Source: Corallococcus soli
GTDB taxonomy: Bacteria > Myxococcota > Myxococcia > Myxococcales > Myxococcaceae
Assembly (NCBI RefSeq): GCF_014930455.1
Contig: NZ_JAAIYO010000007.1
Location: forward strand, 248,001-312,000
Direction: 5' to 3'
Length of the DNA: 64,000 bases
Shown here: piece by piece, positions 8,531 to 18,809 of the stretch
Layout of the letters: the number at the start of each line of letters is the position of its first letter
Position numbering within the stretch: the first letter of the stretch is position 1
The notes under the pieces: model-generated
Told to the model about the DNA's origin: nothing
The model's input: the letters and a program-made list of their open reading frames with translations, nothing else
The model's database searches: none
Made by a program: the position numbers and the translations under genes

Positions 8531-9024
8531 AGACGCTGAAGCGGATGACCGTGGCGCTGGTGTTCGCGCTGCCGATGCTGGCCCTGGCGCAGCCCGACAG
8601 GCCGGGGCCCGGCGCGCGCGACCCCGACCGCATGGCGAGGGCCGAGCAACGGCAGCGCCTGCGCCAGGTGCTGGAGCTGGCGGACACGCTGGAGCTGGAC
8701 AGCGCGCAGGCGCTGAAGATGGATGAGACGCTGCGCCGCTTCGAGGACCGGCGCCGGCCGCTGCGCGAGCAGGTGCGGGACTCGGCGCGCACGCTGCAAC
8801 GGGCGTCGCGGGGCGACAGCGCGGCGCAGGGCCAGGTGGACGCGGCGGCGCAGAAGGTCTTCGACGCGCGGGCGCAGATCGCCGCCCTGGACCGGGAGAT
8901 GTACCAGGCGCTCGCCAAGGACCTGCCCCCTCAGAAGCGCGCGCGGCTGGCCATCGTCCTGGCCCGCTCCGAGGGCGCGAAGTGGCTCAAGGGCAAGAGG
9001 GAGAAGGGACCGCACGGCGACTGA
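8527..9024 (+). CDS. Spy/CpxP-like periplasmic protein (putative metal or stress sensor)
   Basis: 165 residues from a GTG overlapping the anti-sigma stop. An N-terminal signal peptide (VALVFALPMLALAQ) precedes an all-helical Arg/Glu/Leu-rich protein resembling Spy/CpxP/CnrX family periplasmic sensors and chaperones, with repeated LExxD and DxxxxxR patterns. In comparable operons this protein senses metal or misfolded protein and controls the anti-sigma factor. No His/Met cluster for metal binding is obvious, so the stimulus is open. A general envelope-stress sensor is the main alternative. Confidence 0.75.
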   Translation: MKTLKRMTVALVFALPMLALAQPDRPGPGARDPDRMARAEQRQRLRQVLELADTLELDSAQALKMDETLRRFEDRRRPLREQVRDSARTLQRASRGDSAAQGQVDAAAQKVFDARAQIAALDREMYQALAKDLPPQKRARLAIVLARSEGAKWLKGKREKGPHGD

Positions 9025-9153
9025 GACGTCCCTCCCCGGGGGCGGAGGCGGACGGACGGGCAAGGCCGGGACATCCCCCTGGCGCATCCCCAGTGTCATG
9101 GGACCTACCGTGTCCCGTCCCAAGGGGCACTCCCCACTCCCGAGGAGTCCGCC

Positions 9154-9732
9154 ATGCGCCTGCTGTCCCGTGTCGTTCCCGTGCTCGTGGGGCTGGGGCT
9201 CGCGTCCTGTGCCGGCGTCGATGTCGGCACCAGCTACGACCCCGCGGCGGTGGAGCGGATTGAGGGCTTCCGCACCTATGCGTGGCTGTCTCAACCCCAG
9301 AAGAGCCAGGACTCGCGCATCAACAACGCCATCACCGACGCCCAGGTGAAGGAGGCGGTGGACCGCGACCTCCAGGAGCGGGGCTACCGGAAGGTGGAGG
9401 CGAACCCGGACTTCCTCATCGGGTGGCAGGGCGCCATCGACACGCGGCTGTCCGAGGAGTCGGTGGACAGCTACTACGGCTACCCGTGGGATCCGTTCTG
9501 GGGTTCGTTCTACGGGCCCTACGGAGGGGGACAGACGTACCTGCGCCAGTACGACGTGGGCACGCTCATCCTCGACGTGGTGGACGCGAAGCAGAAGACG
9601 CTCGTGTGGCGCGGCACGGCCCAGACGGACCTGGGTGACAGCCCGAGCATCCAGAGCACCGGCAACAAGCTCGACGACGGGGTGAAGAAGATGCTGGAGC
9701 GCTTCCCGCCCAAGCCCGAGAAGCCAGACTAG
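9154..9732 (+). CDS. DUF4136 outer-membrane-type lipoprotein
   Basis: 192 residues with a lipoprotein signal peptide: basic MRLLSR, a hydrophobic run and lipobox LASC with Cys20. The mature part fits DUF4136: YDPAAVERIEGFRTYAWL near the start, then PDFLIGWQG, a Tyr/Gly-rich centre, and a strand containing GTLILDVVDAKQKTLVWRGTA. The family is widespread in envelopes and of unknown function. A GAGGAG site precedes the ATG. Its stop abuts the convergent gene at 9743, with a small palindrome between. Confidence 0.88.
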   Translation: MRLLSRVVPVLVGLGLASCAGVDVGTSYDPAAVERIEGFRTYAWLSQPQKSQDSRINNAITDAQVKEAVDRDLQERGYRKVEANPDFLIGWQGAIDTRLSEESVDSYYGYPWDPFWGSFYGPYGGGQTYLRQYDVGTLILDVVDAKQKTLVWRGTAQTDLGDSPSIQSTGNKLDDGVKKMLERFPPKPEKPD

Positions 9733-9736
9733 GCCC

Positions 9737-9752
9737 GGCCCGTCAGCGGGCC
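9737..9752. terminator. Candidate bidirectional terminator hairpin
   Basis: GGCCCG-TCAG-CGGGCC is a perfect 6-bp stem with a 4-base loop, between and slightly overlapping the ends of two convergent genes. There is no T-tract on either side, so it is a modest candidate. Confidence 0.35.
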
Positions 9753-10885
9753 CGCCGCAAGGCGCGCGCGAGCCCCCACGCGCCCAGCAGCCCGCCCGCG
9801 CCCACCAACACCACCAGCAACCCCAGCCAGAGGAAGACCCGGTCCACCAGCGGCCCCAGCCGATTGAAGGCGTGGTCCACCCAGCCGCGCGCCAGCCCGT
9901 CCACCTGCTGGAGCGCGGCGACCCGCTCCGCGTGCAGCGCGTCCACCACCGCCTGCCGTTCGCGACCCACGTCCGCGAGCACCGCCTCCCGCTCGCGCGT
10001 GACGAAGCCCTGGAGGTCCAGGCGCTCGGCGTGGAGGGCGTCCAGCACCGCGCGCCTTTCGTGGGCGATGAGCGCTGGCGTGTTCGCGGCCACCGTGCCC
10101 ACGCGCTCCAGCAGGTCCACCGTGCGGCCCAGCTCCGCCAACGAGGACTGGAGCAGGGGTGAGTTCAGCGCGTCGTCCGCGACCAGCTCCGCCTGCCAGC
10201 GGGCCTGTCGGGGCAGGCTGGTCGCGTAGAGGTCCACGCGCGCCGTGAGGTCGCGGGTGTCCTCGACGAGCCCCGCCGCCGTGGAGCGCAGGCCGCCACC
10301 GGACGCCTCGGTGACGGAGGCCAGCAGCGGCGCGGTGGACACGCGCGTGACCAGTGGTCCCGTCAGGGGGTGCTGCGCGGCCCAGCCGTGCACGAGCTCC
10401 CGCGCCCGCGACACGTCCTCCCGGCCAGTCACCTCGCGCCACACGGCCTCCAGTTGGGACTCCATGTCCGCCAGCGCCTCCTGCGCGTGCGACATGAGCT
10501 CCGGCGGAGCCCCCTCCGCGTAGCGGGGCAGCGCGTCCTGGATCTGCGCCAGCAGCGCCCACGCGTCGAGGAGCGCGGCCACGGGATCCGGTTGGAAGAG
10601 CACGCTCTGCATCGTGGGCACGGCGTTGGCCTTGAAGCGCAGCATGGCGCTGGACACCCGGGGGGAGTCGGAGCGCACGGAGAGGTCGTCCGCGGTCGCC
10701 TCCAGCAGTCCCGAGAAGCGCCGGGCCAGGTCGCGCACGCGGACGCGTAGCGCCGCCACGGACACGTCGGAGCGGCCCACGCGCGCGGTCAGCTCCGAGC
10801 GCTGGGGCCCCAGCCCCGCGCACCCACCCAGGAGCGCCGCGAGCAGCAGCACGGTCACGACGCGGAGGAAGGAGACAGGGGACAT
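9743..10885 (-). CDS. Lipoprotein with long helical domain and C-terminal membrane helix
   Basis: 380 residues. The start at 10885 gives a good lipoprotein signal (SFLRVVTVLLLAALLGGC). The body is helical, with heptad-like Arg/Glu/Leu/Ala segments (for example LQGFVTREREAVLADVGRERQAV at about 275-325, which repeats an ERxAVxxxLHAER pattern three times). A transmembrane helix near 350-372 (VFLWLGLLVVLVGAGGLLGAWGL) ends in RRAR. The protein would be tethered by lipid at one end and by a helix at the other. I recognise no catalytic motif. The repeat suggests a spacer or partner-binding coiled coil. Confidence 0.7.
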   Translation of the reverse strand: MSPVSFLRVVTVLLLAALLGGCAGLGPQRSELTARVGRSDVSVAALRVRVRDLARRFSGLLEATADDLSVRSDSPRVSSAMLRFKANAVPTMQSVLFQPDPVAALLDAWALLAQIQDALPRYAEGAPPELMSHAQEALADMESQLEAVWREVTGREDVSRARELVHGWAAQHPLTGPLVTRVSTAPLLASVTEASGGGLRSTAAGLVEDTRDLTARVDLYATSLPRQARWQAELVADDALNSPLLQSSLAELGRTVDLLERVGTVAANTPALIAHERRAVLDALHAERLDLQGFVTREREAVLADVGRERQAVVDALHAERVAALQQVDGLARGWVDHAFNRLGPLVDRVFLWLGLLVVLVGAGGLLGAWGLARALRRAR

Positions 10886-11113
10886 GGGCCAGCCCCCAAG
10901 CTGCGCACGTCCGGACGAACAGCCGAGCCGCCCCCGCGAACGAATCCCTCGTCGGAAGTCGGACGGTTCCAGCGACAGCGGGGCCTCGCATCCCTCGGCT
11001 CCCACCAAGGCGCCTCACGCCGGGAATGAAGCCCGCGTCGGGCGACGCGGCACCGCCTCCGCCCCACCCCGGCGCGGACCCGCGACATCGGGCCCGGCAC
11101 CGGGAGGCGGACG

Positions 11114-11680
11114 TCACTTCTCCGCGAGCGCCTTGTCGAGCGCGGCCTTCAGCTCCGGGCTGTCCGGCGTGACGCTGCTGGGGAAGACGGCCTTCACCTG
11201 GCCGTCCTTGCCCACCACGTACTTGTGGAAGTTCCACTTGGGCTCGCCGTGGTCCTTGGCGAGGAAGGCGTAGACGGGGGACTGGCCCTCGCCCTTCGTC
11301 TTCACCTTCTCGAACATGGGGAAGGTGACCTTGAAGCGCAGCTCGCAGAACTTCGCGATCTCCTGCGACGTGCCCGGCTCCTGCCCGCCGAAGTCGTTGG
11401 ACGGGAAGCCCAGGACGACGACGCCCTTGTCCTTGTAGCCCTGGTGCAGCGCCTCCAGGCCCTTGTACTGCGGCGTGTAGCCACACTCGGACGCGGTGTT
11501 CACGACGAGGGCGACCTTGCCCTGGAAGTCCGACAGCTTCTCGGGCTTGCCGTCCAGCCGGTTGGCGGAGAGCTGATGGAAGGACATGGGGGCTTTCTTC
11601 TCCGCCTTCGTGTCCGCGGCGGAAGCCGCCGTGGAGAGGCAGAGCACCGTCGCGACGGTGAACAGCAGTGGGGTTCGCAT
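11114..11680 (-). CDS. Periplasmic glutathione peroxidase family protein
   Basis: 188 residues with a cleavable signal peptide (ending near ASAAD, residues 18-23). Catalytic Cys66 lies in NTASECGYTPQY. The partner motifs FPSNDFGGQEPG (Gln) and WNFHKY (Trp and Asn) complete the GPx tetrad. It uses Cys, not selenocysteine, so it probably works with thioredoxin-like donors to reduce lipid or hydrogen peroxides in the periplasm. The start at 11680 was chosen for the signal peptide. It lies downstream of uvrA on the same strand; the two are nearly contiguous but functionally distinct. Confidence 0.93.
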   Translation of the reverse strand: MRTPLLFTVATVLCLSTAASAADTKAEKKAPMSFHQLSANRLDGKPEKLSDFQGKVALVVNTASECGYTPQYKGLEALHQGYKDKGVVVLGFPSNDFGGQEPGTSQEIAKFCELRFKVTFPMFEKVKTKGEGQSPVYAFLAKDHGEPKWNFHKYVVGKDGQVKAVFPSSVTPDSPELKAALDKALAEK

Positions 11681-11714
11681 GCGGGGGGCAGGATGCCGGA
11701 AGGGGTTCAAGGTT

Positions 11715-14700
11715 TCACCGTCCCCGCGAAGCCACACGGGCCTTGGGTTCTTCAGTGGAAAAAACCGTCTTCAGCACCCGGCCCGTGGGCGTCTTGAGCT
11801 TCGCCACCTCGCGGGGCGTGCCCTCGCCCACGATGCGGCCACCGCCCTCGCCGCCCTCCGGCCCCAGCTCCACGACGTGGTCGCCCGCGGCGATGACGGA
11901 CGGGTGGTGCTCGATGACGACCAGCGTGTCGCCCCGGTCCACCAGCCGACCCAGGAAGGTGATGAGCTTCTCCACGTCGCCCAGGTGCAGGCCCGTGGTG
12001 GGTTCATCCAGCACGTACAGCGTGGGCTCGTGGCGGGACGTGGCCGTCAGCTCCGCGGCCAGCTTCAGCCGCTGCGCCTCGCCACCGGACAGCGTGTTGG
12101 AGCCCTGCCCCAGCTGCAGGTAGCCCACGCCCAGGTCCGCCAGGCACACCAGCGGCGCGGCCACCTTCGGGATGGAGCGGAACACGTCCTTGGCCTCGTC
12201 CGCGGACAGGCGGAGCACGTCGCCCACGGTGAGGCCGTGGTAGCGCACCTCCAGCGTGGCGGCGTCGAAGCGCGCCCCGTTGCAGGCCTCGCACGGCGTG
12301 ACGACGTCCGGCAGGAAGGACATCTCATGGGAGATGGCGCCCTGCCCTTCGCACACCTTGCAGCGGCCGCCGCTGGCCGTGTTGAAGGAGAAGCGCGCGG
12401 GCCCGAAGCCGCGAATCTTCGCCTCGGGCGTGGCCGCGAACACGCGGCGCAGCTCGTCCCAGATGCCCAGGAACGTGGCCGGCACGGAGCGCGGCGTGCG
12501 GCCGATGGGCGACTGGTCCACCGACAGCACCCGCTTGATGGACTCCACGCCCTTCAGCGAATCGAACGCGCCGGGCTTCGACGTCACCAGCCCCAGCCTG
12601 TCGCGCAGCGCCGGGTAGAGCACCTGACGGATGAGCGTGCTCTTGCCGGAGCCCGACACGCCGGAGACGACGTTGAGCCGCCCCACCGGCAGCCGCAGGT
12701 CCACGCGCTGGAGGTTGTTCGCGCGCGCGCCCTTCAGCTCCACCCACGCCTGGGGCTCGCCGCGCCCGGAGGGAGGCCGCACCTGCGCGGCCCGGAGCGC
12801 GAGCGCGGTGGGCGACTGCGACTCCAGCACCACGTCCGGAGGGCCCTCGGCCAGGATGTGGCCGCCGCCCCGCCCGCCCGTGGGCCCCAGGTCCAGCAGG
12901 TGATCCGCCGCGCGGATGGTGTCCGAGTCATGCTCCACCACCAGCACCGTGGAGCCCGTGTCCACCAGCGCGCGCAGGTTGTCGAGCAGCCGGTGCGTGT
13001 CGCGCGGGTGCAGCCCGATGGTCGGCTCATCCAGCACGTACAGCGCGCCGGTGAGGCCCGCGCCAAGCTGCGCGGACAGCCGCAGCCGCTGCATCTCTCC
13101 GCCGGACAGCGTGGCCGCGTTGCGGTCCAGGGACAGGTAGCCCAGGCCCACGCGCTCCAGGAACTCCAGCCGCCGCAGCATCTCCTGCCGGGCCGTCTCG
13201 CCCAGCAGCGCCCGGTCCCCCTTGAGCTTCCAGGTGCGCACGCGCGCGAGCGTGGACGTCACCGACGCCTGCACCACCTCGTGGTAGCGAGCGCCCTCCA
13301 GCCGCACCGCGCGCGGCATGGGCGCCAGCCGGCTGCCACCGCACGTCCGGCACGGGGCCGTCTCCCCTTCCGCCATCGCCGCCGCGCCGCCCTGCACGCC
13401 GGTGCCTTCGCACGACTCGCAGCGGCCCTGCTTCGTGTTGAAGGAGAACCAGCGCGGATCCAGCTCCGGCACGGCGGTGCCGCACTTCGGGCAGGTGCGC
13501 TCGCTGGACAGGAGCGTCTCCGCCTTGCCCGCGCGGACCTTCAGCGCGCCCTTGCCCCAGTTGAGCGAGGACTCGAACACCTCGCGCGGCAGCTTCGCGA
13601 GCTTGCCCTCGTACATCACGAGGTCGATGTCGTGCTCCTTCGTCTTCGCCAGCCGGGGCGGGTCGTCCGTGGACGCGAGCGCCCCGTCCACGATGGCCTG
13701 CGTGATGCCCGCGCGCGCCGCCGCCGTGAAGACGTCCAGATACGTGCCCTTGCGAGCGCGCACCGCGGGCGCCAGCACCTGCCCGTCCCCCTTCGTCGCG
13801 GTCACCTGCGCGAAGAGCGCCGCGGGCGTGGTGGCGCCAATGGGCGTGTCGTCGTTGGGGCAGTGCGGCTCGCCAATCTTCGCGTACATGAGCCGCAGGT
13901 AGTGGGCCACCTCCGTGACGGTGGCCACGGTGCTGGTGGCGCCCGCGCGGGACGTGCGCTGTTCCAGCGCCACGGTGGGCGGGATGCTGCTGATCCGCTC
14001 CACGTCCGGGCGCGGCAGCGTGGGCAGGAACTGCCGCGCGTACGGCGTCAGCGTCTCCAGGAAGCGGCGCTGCCCTTCGGCGAAGACGACGTCGAACACC
14101 AGCGAACTCTTGCCGGAGCCGCTGGGCCCCGTCACCACCGTCATCTTCCCCAGGGGGATGCGGCACGACACGTCCTGGAGGTTGTGCTCGCGCGCGTGCT
14201 CCACCTCGATGGCGGGCGGAGCCTCCTTGCCCGGCTTGCGCAGCTTCACCGTGCGGGCCAGCGGCTTGCCCTCGCCCCGGAGCGCGGCGGCGGTGGCGCT
14301 GCCCTTCACCTTCGCGACGTCCTCGGGCGTGCCCTCCGCCACCAGCCGGCCGCCGTCGCGACCGCCCCTGGGCCCCAGGTCGATGATCCAATCCGAGCCC
14401 TTCATCACCGACACGTCGTGGTCCACCACCAGCACGCTCGCGCCCCGGTCCACCAGCGCGTGCAGCGACGCCATCACGTGGCGCACGTCCTCCGCGTGGA
14501 GGCCGGCGCTCGGCTCGTCGATGAGGAACAGCGTGCCCTTCGCGTCGCTGGCCAGCGCGCGCGCCAGCTTCAGCCGCTGCGCCTCGCCGCCGGACAGCGT
14601 GGACAGGGGCTGCCCCAGGGGCAGGTAGCCCAGGCCCAGGCGCTGCGCCGGGCCCAGGGTGCGCTTGAGCGCCGCGTCGTCGCCGAAGTGCTGGAGCACC

Positions 14701-17018
14701 TCATCCAGCGTCATCTCCAGCACCTGCGCCACGCTGAAGCCGTGGTGCCGGACGGCGAGCACCTCCTCCTTGAAGCGCCGGCCCCGGCACACCGCGCACA
14801 GGAGGGCGACGTCCGCGAGGAACTGCATCTCCACCGTCTCGTAGCCTTCGCCCGCGCACGCCTCGCAGCGGCCCTTGTCCACGTTGAAGGAGAAGTGCGC
14901 GGACGTCAGGCCGCGCACCTCCGCCTCGGGCTCCGACGCGAAGCGCTCGCGCAGCCGGTCCCACGCCTTGGTGTACGTGGCCGCGTTGCCGCGCGACGTG
15001 CGGCCCAGCGGGGACTGGTCCACGAAGGTGATGGCCTCCACCTGCGCGCCGCCCTCCACCGCCGCCACGTCGCCGGGGGTCTCCACGTCCTTGACGCCCA
15101 GGCCGCGCGCCAGGTGTCGGTAGAGCACCTCGTCCATCAGCGTGCTCTTGCCGGAGCCGCTGGGGCCGGTGATGGCGCACAGCACGCCCAGCGGCACGCG
15201 CACGGACACGTCCTTCAGGTTGTGCTCGCGCGCCTCGCGGATGACCAGCTCGCCCGTGCGGGCGCGCGGCTTGCGCGGCGCCTCAGTGCCCCCCGCCAGC
15301 ATCCTCCCGGTGGGCAGGTCCTGACGCTTCGCCAGGGCCTCGGGGGTGCCGTCGAAGCACAGCGCCCCGCCGTGCCGGCCGGCGCCCGGGCCCAGCTCCA
15401 GCACGCGGTGCGCGGAGCGGATGACCAGCGGATCATGCTCGATGACCAGCGCGATGTTGCCCCGCTCCGCCAGCTCCGCGATGGCCTCCGTGAGCGGCGG
15501 CACGTCCCCCGGGTGCAGGCCCACGGTGGGCTCGTCCAGCACGAAGAGCGCGCCCGTGAGCGACGTGCCCAGCGCGGCGGTGAGCGACACGCGCTGCGCT
15601 TCTCCCCCCGACAGCGTGCGCGCGGGGCGGTCCAGCGTGAGGTAGCCCAGGCCCACGCGCTGGAGGTAGCGCAGGCGGCCGGCCAGCTCGCGCCGCGCCA
15701 GGTCCCCCTGCCCCGTGAGCGTCTTCAACGCCTCCAGGCGCGTGAGGCCCTCTGTCAGCTCCAGCCCGTGCCAGCCCGGCAGGTCCAGGCCGCCCACGCG
15801 CCACGCACGGGCCTGCTCGTTGAGCCGCGCGCCGTGACAGTCCCCGCAGAGCGTGTACGCGCGGTAGCGGGCCAGCAGCACGCGCACGTGCATCTTGTAC
15901 GTGCGCCCCTCCATCCACTTGAACCACGCGCGCACGCCCGGATAGGCGCGGCCCTCGTCGTAGCCCCCGGAGCCCTCCAGCACCGACTCCCGCTGCGCGG
16001 CGGTGAGCTTCTCCCACGGCTTGTCCAGCGGGATGCCCTTCTGCCGGCACCAGCGCTGGAGCATGTCCCGCTCCCAGCTCGTGGACTGGCCGGACCACGG
16101 CCGGATGGCGCCCTCCGACAGGCTCAGCGACGGGTTGGGGATCACCTTCCCCCAGTCGATGCCGATGGTGCGCCCGAAGCCGCGACACGGCGCGCACGCG
16201 CCCACCGGGCTCTGGTAGCTGAAGAGGCCCGGCCGCGCGGGCTCGAACTCCCGCGCGCACTTCGGACACACCAGGCCCCGGCGCAGCCGCTTCGGCGCGG
16301 ACTCCTGCAGGTGCAGCAGCGCCTCGCCGTCCGCGCGCGCCCACGCGTCCTCCAGCGCCTGGGTGACGCGCGACAGGTTCGCGTCCGACAGCTTCACCCG
16401 GTCCACCACCACCTGCGCCACGCCCGCGGAGTCGGTGGCCTCCCCCGGCTTGAGCGTCTCCAGCTCCTTCACCTCGCCCTGCGCCATGAGGCGGTGGTAG
16501 CCGTCCTTGAGCAGGCGGGCCCTCGCGTCCAGGAACGCGGACGTGTCCGGGATGCGCACGGGGAAGGTGAAGACGCCCGTCGCGTCCGGGTGCTCGCGCA
16601 GGGCGGCCTGGGCGGCCACGCGCGCGTCGGTGCGGACCGCCTCCAGGCCACAATCCGGGCACACCGGCATCGCTTCCCGGGTGAAGAGCGCGGACAGGTA
16701 CGGCTCCACGTCCGCGAGCGTCGCCACCGTGGAGCGCGAGCTCTTCACCGGCGCGCGGCGGTCCACCGCCACGCCCGCCGCCACCGGCTCCAGCGCCACC
16801 ATGGGCGGCCGCTCCAGCCGCTCCAGGAACTGCCGGGCATACGGGCTGAAGCTCTCCACGAACCGGCGCTGGCCTTCCGCGTAGAGGGTGTCCAGCGCGA
16901 GGCTGGATTTACCGCCTCCGGACACGCCCGTGATGCAGACGAACTCCCCCTCCGCCAGGTCGACGGAGAGATCCTTGAGGTTGTGGGTGCGGGCGCCGAC
17001 GAGGTGGGTCTTGTGCAT
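11715..17018 (-). CDS. uvrA: Tandem UvrA: two UvrA units in one chain, four ABC ATPase cassettes
   Basis: 1767 residues, nearly twice the usual 940-970. Walker A lysines lie at 37, 624, 970 and 1459, each with its own LSGGE signature and DEP Walker B. The first unit has normal UvrA spacing; the second is about 100 residues shorter between its Walker boxes. Each unit keeps UvrA zinc-finger CxxC pairs (such as CPKC/CAPC, CEAC/CAVC and CKVC/CEAC) and [11 protein letters not shown]-type or [11 protein letters not shown]-type segments. UvrA finds DNA damage in nucleotide excision repair as a dimer; here one chain could form the dimer. Start Met at 17018 precedes the conserved [12 protein letters not shown]. 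An ordinary uvrA is expected elsewhere in the genome. Confidence 0.93.
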   Translation of the reverse strand: MHKTHLVGARTHNLKDLSVDLAEGEFVCITGVSGGGKSSLALDTLYAEGQRRFVESFSPYARQFLERLERPPMVALEPVAAGVAVDRRAPVKSSRSTVATLADVEPYLSALFTREAMPVCPDCGLEAVRTDARVAAQAALREHPDATGVFTFPVRIPDTSAFLDARARLLKDGYHRLMAQGEVKELETLKPGEATDSAGVAQVVVDRVKLSDANLSRVTQALEDAWARADGEALLHLQESAPKRLRRGLVCPKCAREFEPARPGLFSYQSPVGACAPCRGFGRTIGIDWGKVIPNPSLSLSEGAIRPWSGQSTSWERDMLQRWCRQKGIPLDKPWEKLTAAQRESVLEGSGGYDEGRAYPGVRAWFKWMEGRTYKMHVRVLLARYRAYTLCGDCHGARLNEQARAWRVGGLDLPGWHGLELTEGLTRLEALKTLTGQGDLARRELAGRLRYLQRVGLGYLTLDRPARTLSGGEAQRVSLTAALGTSLTGALFVLDEPTVGLHPGDVPPLTEAIAELAERGNIALVIEHDPLVIRSAHRVLELGPGAGRHGGALCFDGTPEALAKRQDLPTGRMLAGGTEAPRKPRARTGELVIREAREHNLKDVSVRVPLGVLCAITGPSGSGKSTLMDEVLYRHLARGLGVKDVETPGDVAAVEGGAQVEAITFVDQSPLGRTSRGNAATYTKAWDRLRERFASEPEAEVRGLTSAHFSFNVDKGRCEACAGEGYETVEMQFLADVALLCAVCRGRRFKEEVLAVRHHGFSVAQVLEMTLDEVLQHFGDDAALKRTLGPAQRLGLGYLPLGQPLSTLSGGEAQRLKLARALASDAKGTLFLIDEPSAGLHAEDVRHVMASLHALVDRGASVLVVDHDVSVMKGSDWIIDLGPRGGRDGGRLVAEGTPEDVAKVKGSATAAALRGEGKPLARTVKLRKPGKEAPPAIEVEHAREHNLQDVSCRIPLGKMTVVTGPSGSGKSSLVFDVVFAEGQRRFLETLTPYARQFLPTLPRPDVERISSIPPTVALEQRTSRAGATSTVATVTEVAHYLRLMYAKIGEPHCPNDDTPIGATTPAALFAQVTATKGDGQVLAPAVRARKGTYLDVFTAAARAGITQAIVDGALASTDDPPRLAKTKEHDIDLVMYEGKLAKLPREVFESSLNWGKGALKVRAGKAETLLSSERTCPKCGTAVPELDPRWFSFNTKQGRCESCEGTGVQGGAAAMAEGETAPCRTCGGSRLAPMPRAVRLEGARYHEVVQASVTSTLARVRTWKLKGDRALLGETARQEMLRRLEFLERVGLGYLSLDRNAATLSGGEMQRLRLSAQLGAGLTGALYVLDEPTIGLHPRDTHRLLDNLRALVDTGSTVLVVEHDSDTIRAADHLLDLGPTGGRGGGHILAEGPPDVVLESQSPTALALRAAQVRPPSGRGEPQAWVELKGARANNLQRVDLRLPVGRLNVVSGVSGSGKSTLIRQVLYPALRDRLGLVTSKPGAFDSLKGVESIKRVLSVDQSPIGRTPRSVPATFLGIWDELRRVFAATPEAKIRGFGPARFSFNTASGGRCKVCEGQGAISHEMSFLPDVVTPCEACNGARFDAATLEVRYHGLTVGDVLRLSADEAKDVFRSIPKVAAPLVCLADLGVGYLQLGQGSNTLSGGEAQRLKLAAELTATSRHEPTLYVLDEPTTGLHLGDVEKLITFLGRLVDRGDTLVVIEHHPSVIAAGDHVVELGPEGGEGGGRIVGEGTPREVAKLKTPTGRVLKTVFSTEEPKARVASRGR

Positions 17019-17204
17019 GCCGGCCGGAGGTTTAACGACCTGACACTCCCGCGCCAATCACAACATGGAGGACAACACCGGCCGGAGTCCGACGCCCGGG
17101 TGGGTTGGGCGGGGGGCAGGCGGGCTGCTACAAGGATGGACGGGTGCATCCCCGACGCAGCACGCGCGGGAATGCCGGCCCGGGTTTCACAAGCGGGGGT
17201 TGCG

Positions 17205-18218
17205 ATGTCCGACGACGATCAGGCCCACAAGGCCCGGACCGACGAGGCCCTGCGCCGCGCGGGGGCTTCGCTGGTGCTGCTGGAGCTGGGCGGCCACACC
17301 GCCACGGGGTTCGTCCTCACCACGGAAGGCCACGTCGTCACCAGCCTCCACGCGGTGGCGAGCGCACGCACCATCACCGCCGTGCTGCCCGACGGGCTGC
17401 GCACCCAGGTGGTGCAGGTGGCGGCGGTGGACGAGCGGCGCGACCTGGCCCTGCTGCGGCTGTCCGTCCCGGACCTGGTGCCCGCCCTCCCGCTGGGGCC
17501 CGCCACGCTGCCCACGGAGGGCGAGTCCCTCCAGGTGCTGCACGCCCGCCCGGGACGTGGGCCCGAAGCCCGCGCGCTGGAGGTCCGCGCGGTGCAGGTG
17601 CTGGGGGACTGGCTCACCCTGCTGGAGCTGTCGCGCACCCTCCCCGAGGACGCGTCGGGCGCCCCGGTGCTGGACGCGCGGGGGCAGGTGGTGGGGCTCG
17701 CCACCGCCGCGCTCGCCAACGGTCGCGCGCTGGGGCTGGTCATCCCGGCGCGCTACATCGCGCCCCTGCTCGTGTCCCCGGGCCCTCCGCGCCCCCTGTC
17801 CGCGCTGGATGCGCCCCGGCAGCGCGCCACCCGCGTGCGCCACGTGCCCCAGCACCCGGTGAACCTGCTGGAGGGCTGCGCCACGCCCTCGGTGGAGTCC
17901 GTGGCCGCCCTGCTGGGCCACGCCATCAACGTGGGCGCCCCCGCCTACAACCGGGGCGACGTGGAGGGCTGCTACCGGCTCTATGCCCACACCGCCGAGC
18001 AGCTCATCGACGAGCGCAACGACTGCCCCGGCGTCCAGCGCGCGCTGCGCGACGGGCTCTTGCGGTGCGAGGCCCTGCGGGACGCGGAGGACCGCGCCTG
18101 GGCGCTGCGCGACACCTTCGACGGGCTGATGGACGTCATCGGCCGCTGGCGCCACGCGCGGCCCTCCCAGCCGCCCTCGCTCGCCCGGCGCCCGCCGCCC
18201 AAGACGTACCTCAACTAG
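17205..18218 (+). CDS. Trypsin-like (S1C/Do-like) serine protease without signal peptide
   Basis: 337 residues. The trypsin-like fold carries an intact-looking triad: His49 in TSLHAV, Asp80 in ERRDLALL and Ser151 in DASGAPVLD (in place of GNSGGP). A substrate strand GLVIPARYI follows. No signal peptide or membrane helix precedes the domain, so it is predicted cytoplasmic, unlike most DegP-type enzymes. There is no PDZ domain; instead the last 110 residues form a helical domain with GCYRLYAHTAEQL and several Cys. It diverges from uvrA across 186 bp. It could also be a regulated non-proteolytic relative, because GNSGG is altered. Confidence 0.8.
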   Translation: MSDDDQAHKARTDEALRRAGASLVLLELGGHTATGFVLTTEGHVVTSLHAVASARTITAVLPDGLRTQVVQVAAVDERRDLALLRLSVPDLVPALPLGPATLPTEGESLQVLHARPGRGPEARALEVRAVQVLGDWLTLLELSRTLPEDASGAPVLDARGQVVGLATAALANGRALGLVIPARYIAPLLVSPGPPRPLSALDAPRQRATRVRHVPQHPVNLLEGCATPSVESVAALLGHAINVGAPAYNRGDVEGCYRLYAHTAEQLIDERNDCPGVQRALRDGLLRCEALRDAEDRAWALRDTFDGLMDVIGRWRHARPSQPPSLARRPPPKTYLN

Positions 18219-18227
18219 CGGCGGGCC

Positions 18228-18809
18228 TCAGGCGTCGTTCCAGCGGATCCGCAGCGAATAGCCCTGGGGCGCGCGCTCCAACACGTCCACGCGGGGCAGC
18301 ACCCGCGTGCGGCGCAGCACCTGCTCCACCACGCCCGCCACGAAGTCCGGCAGCGGATCCGCGTCCACCACCGTGGCCCGCCACTCGCGCGCGCGCACCG
18401 CCTGCAGCACCAGCTTCATGTCCTCGCGGCCCGCGCGCAGGTACGTGGGCAGCCGCGCCAGGCACCGCTCCACGCCCAGCAGCGGCGCCGCCGTGGCGAA
18501 GATGCGCCCCACCAGCGTCTGCGCGAAGCCCTCCACGTAGTGGGTGCCCAGGACCCGGTTGGCCTCCTCGCCGGCCAGGCCCGGACACGCGTGCCGCCGC
18601 GCCACCGCCAGCGCCGCGCGCCAGACCTCCAGCGGGAAGTACTCCTCCGCCGACTCCAGGTCGTACCCCACGTCCCGCAGCGCCTGGGCGAACGACCCCG
18701 ACGGCCGCAGCGCGTGCTGGAACAAGCCCTCGAAGTTGCGACGCGGCACCTGCACCGCCAGCAGCGACCGCCGCGGCGCCTCCGCCGTTTCCTGAATCCA
18801 AGACTCCAT
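18228..18809 (-). CDS. DUF2378 (TIGR02265) family protein
   Basis: 193 residues of a myxobacterial paralogous family. Family features include an N-terminal FEGLFQHAL, a central YPLEVW-like segment (FPLEVWRAAL), then GTHYVEGFAQTLVGRIF and a C-terminal beta region ending in a YSLRIRW strand. The fold resembles haem-NO-binding-like helical sensors only loosely, so I assign no ligand. A related protein is encoded at 58.6 kb in this window. The start at 18809 skips a 17-residue GC-rich extension. Tail-to-tail with the protease gene, 9 bp apart. Confidence 0.82.
   Translation of the reverse strand: MESWIQETAEAPRRSLLAVQVPRRNFEGLFQHALRPSGSFAQALRDVGYDLESAEEYFPLEVWRAALAVARRHACPGLAGEEANRVLGTHYVEGFAQTLVGRIFATAAPLLGVERCLARLPTYLRAGREDMKLVLQAVRAREWRATVVDADPLPDFVAGVVEQVLRRTRVLPRVDVLERAPQGYSLRIRWNDA

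Noticed and set aside
11586-17204. Very long rightward frame opposite uvrA, in frame with the downstream protease
   Set aside because: Its protein is Arg/His/Gln/Val-rich, the typical shadow of a GC-rich gene on the other strand. Real coding starts at 17205.
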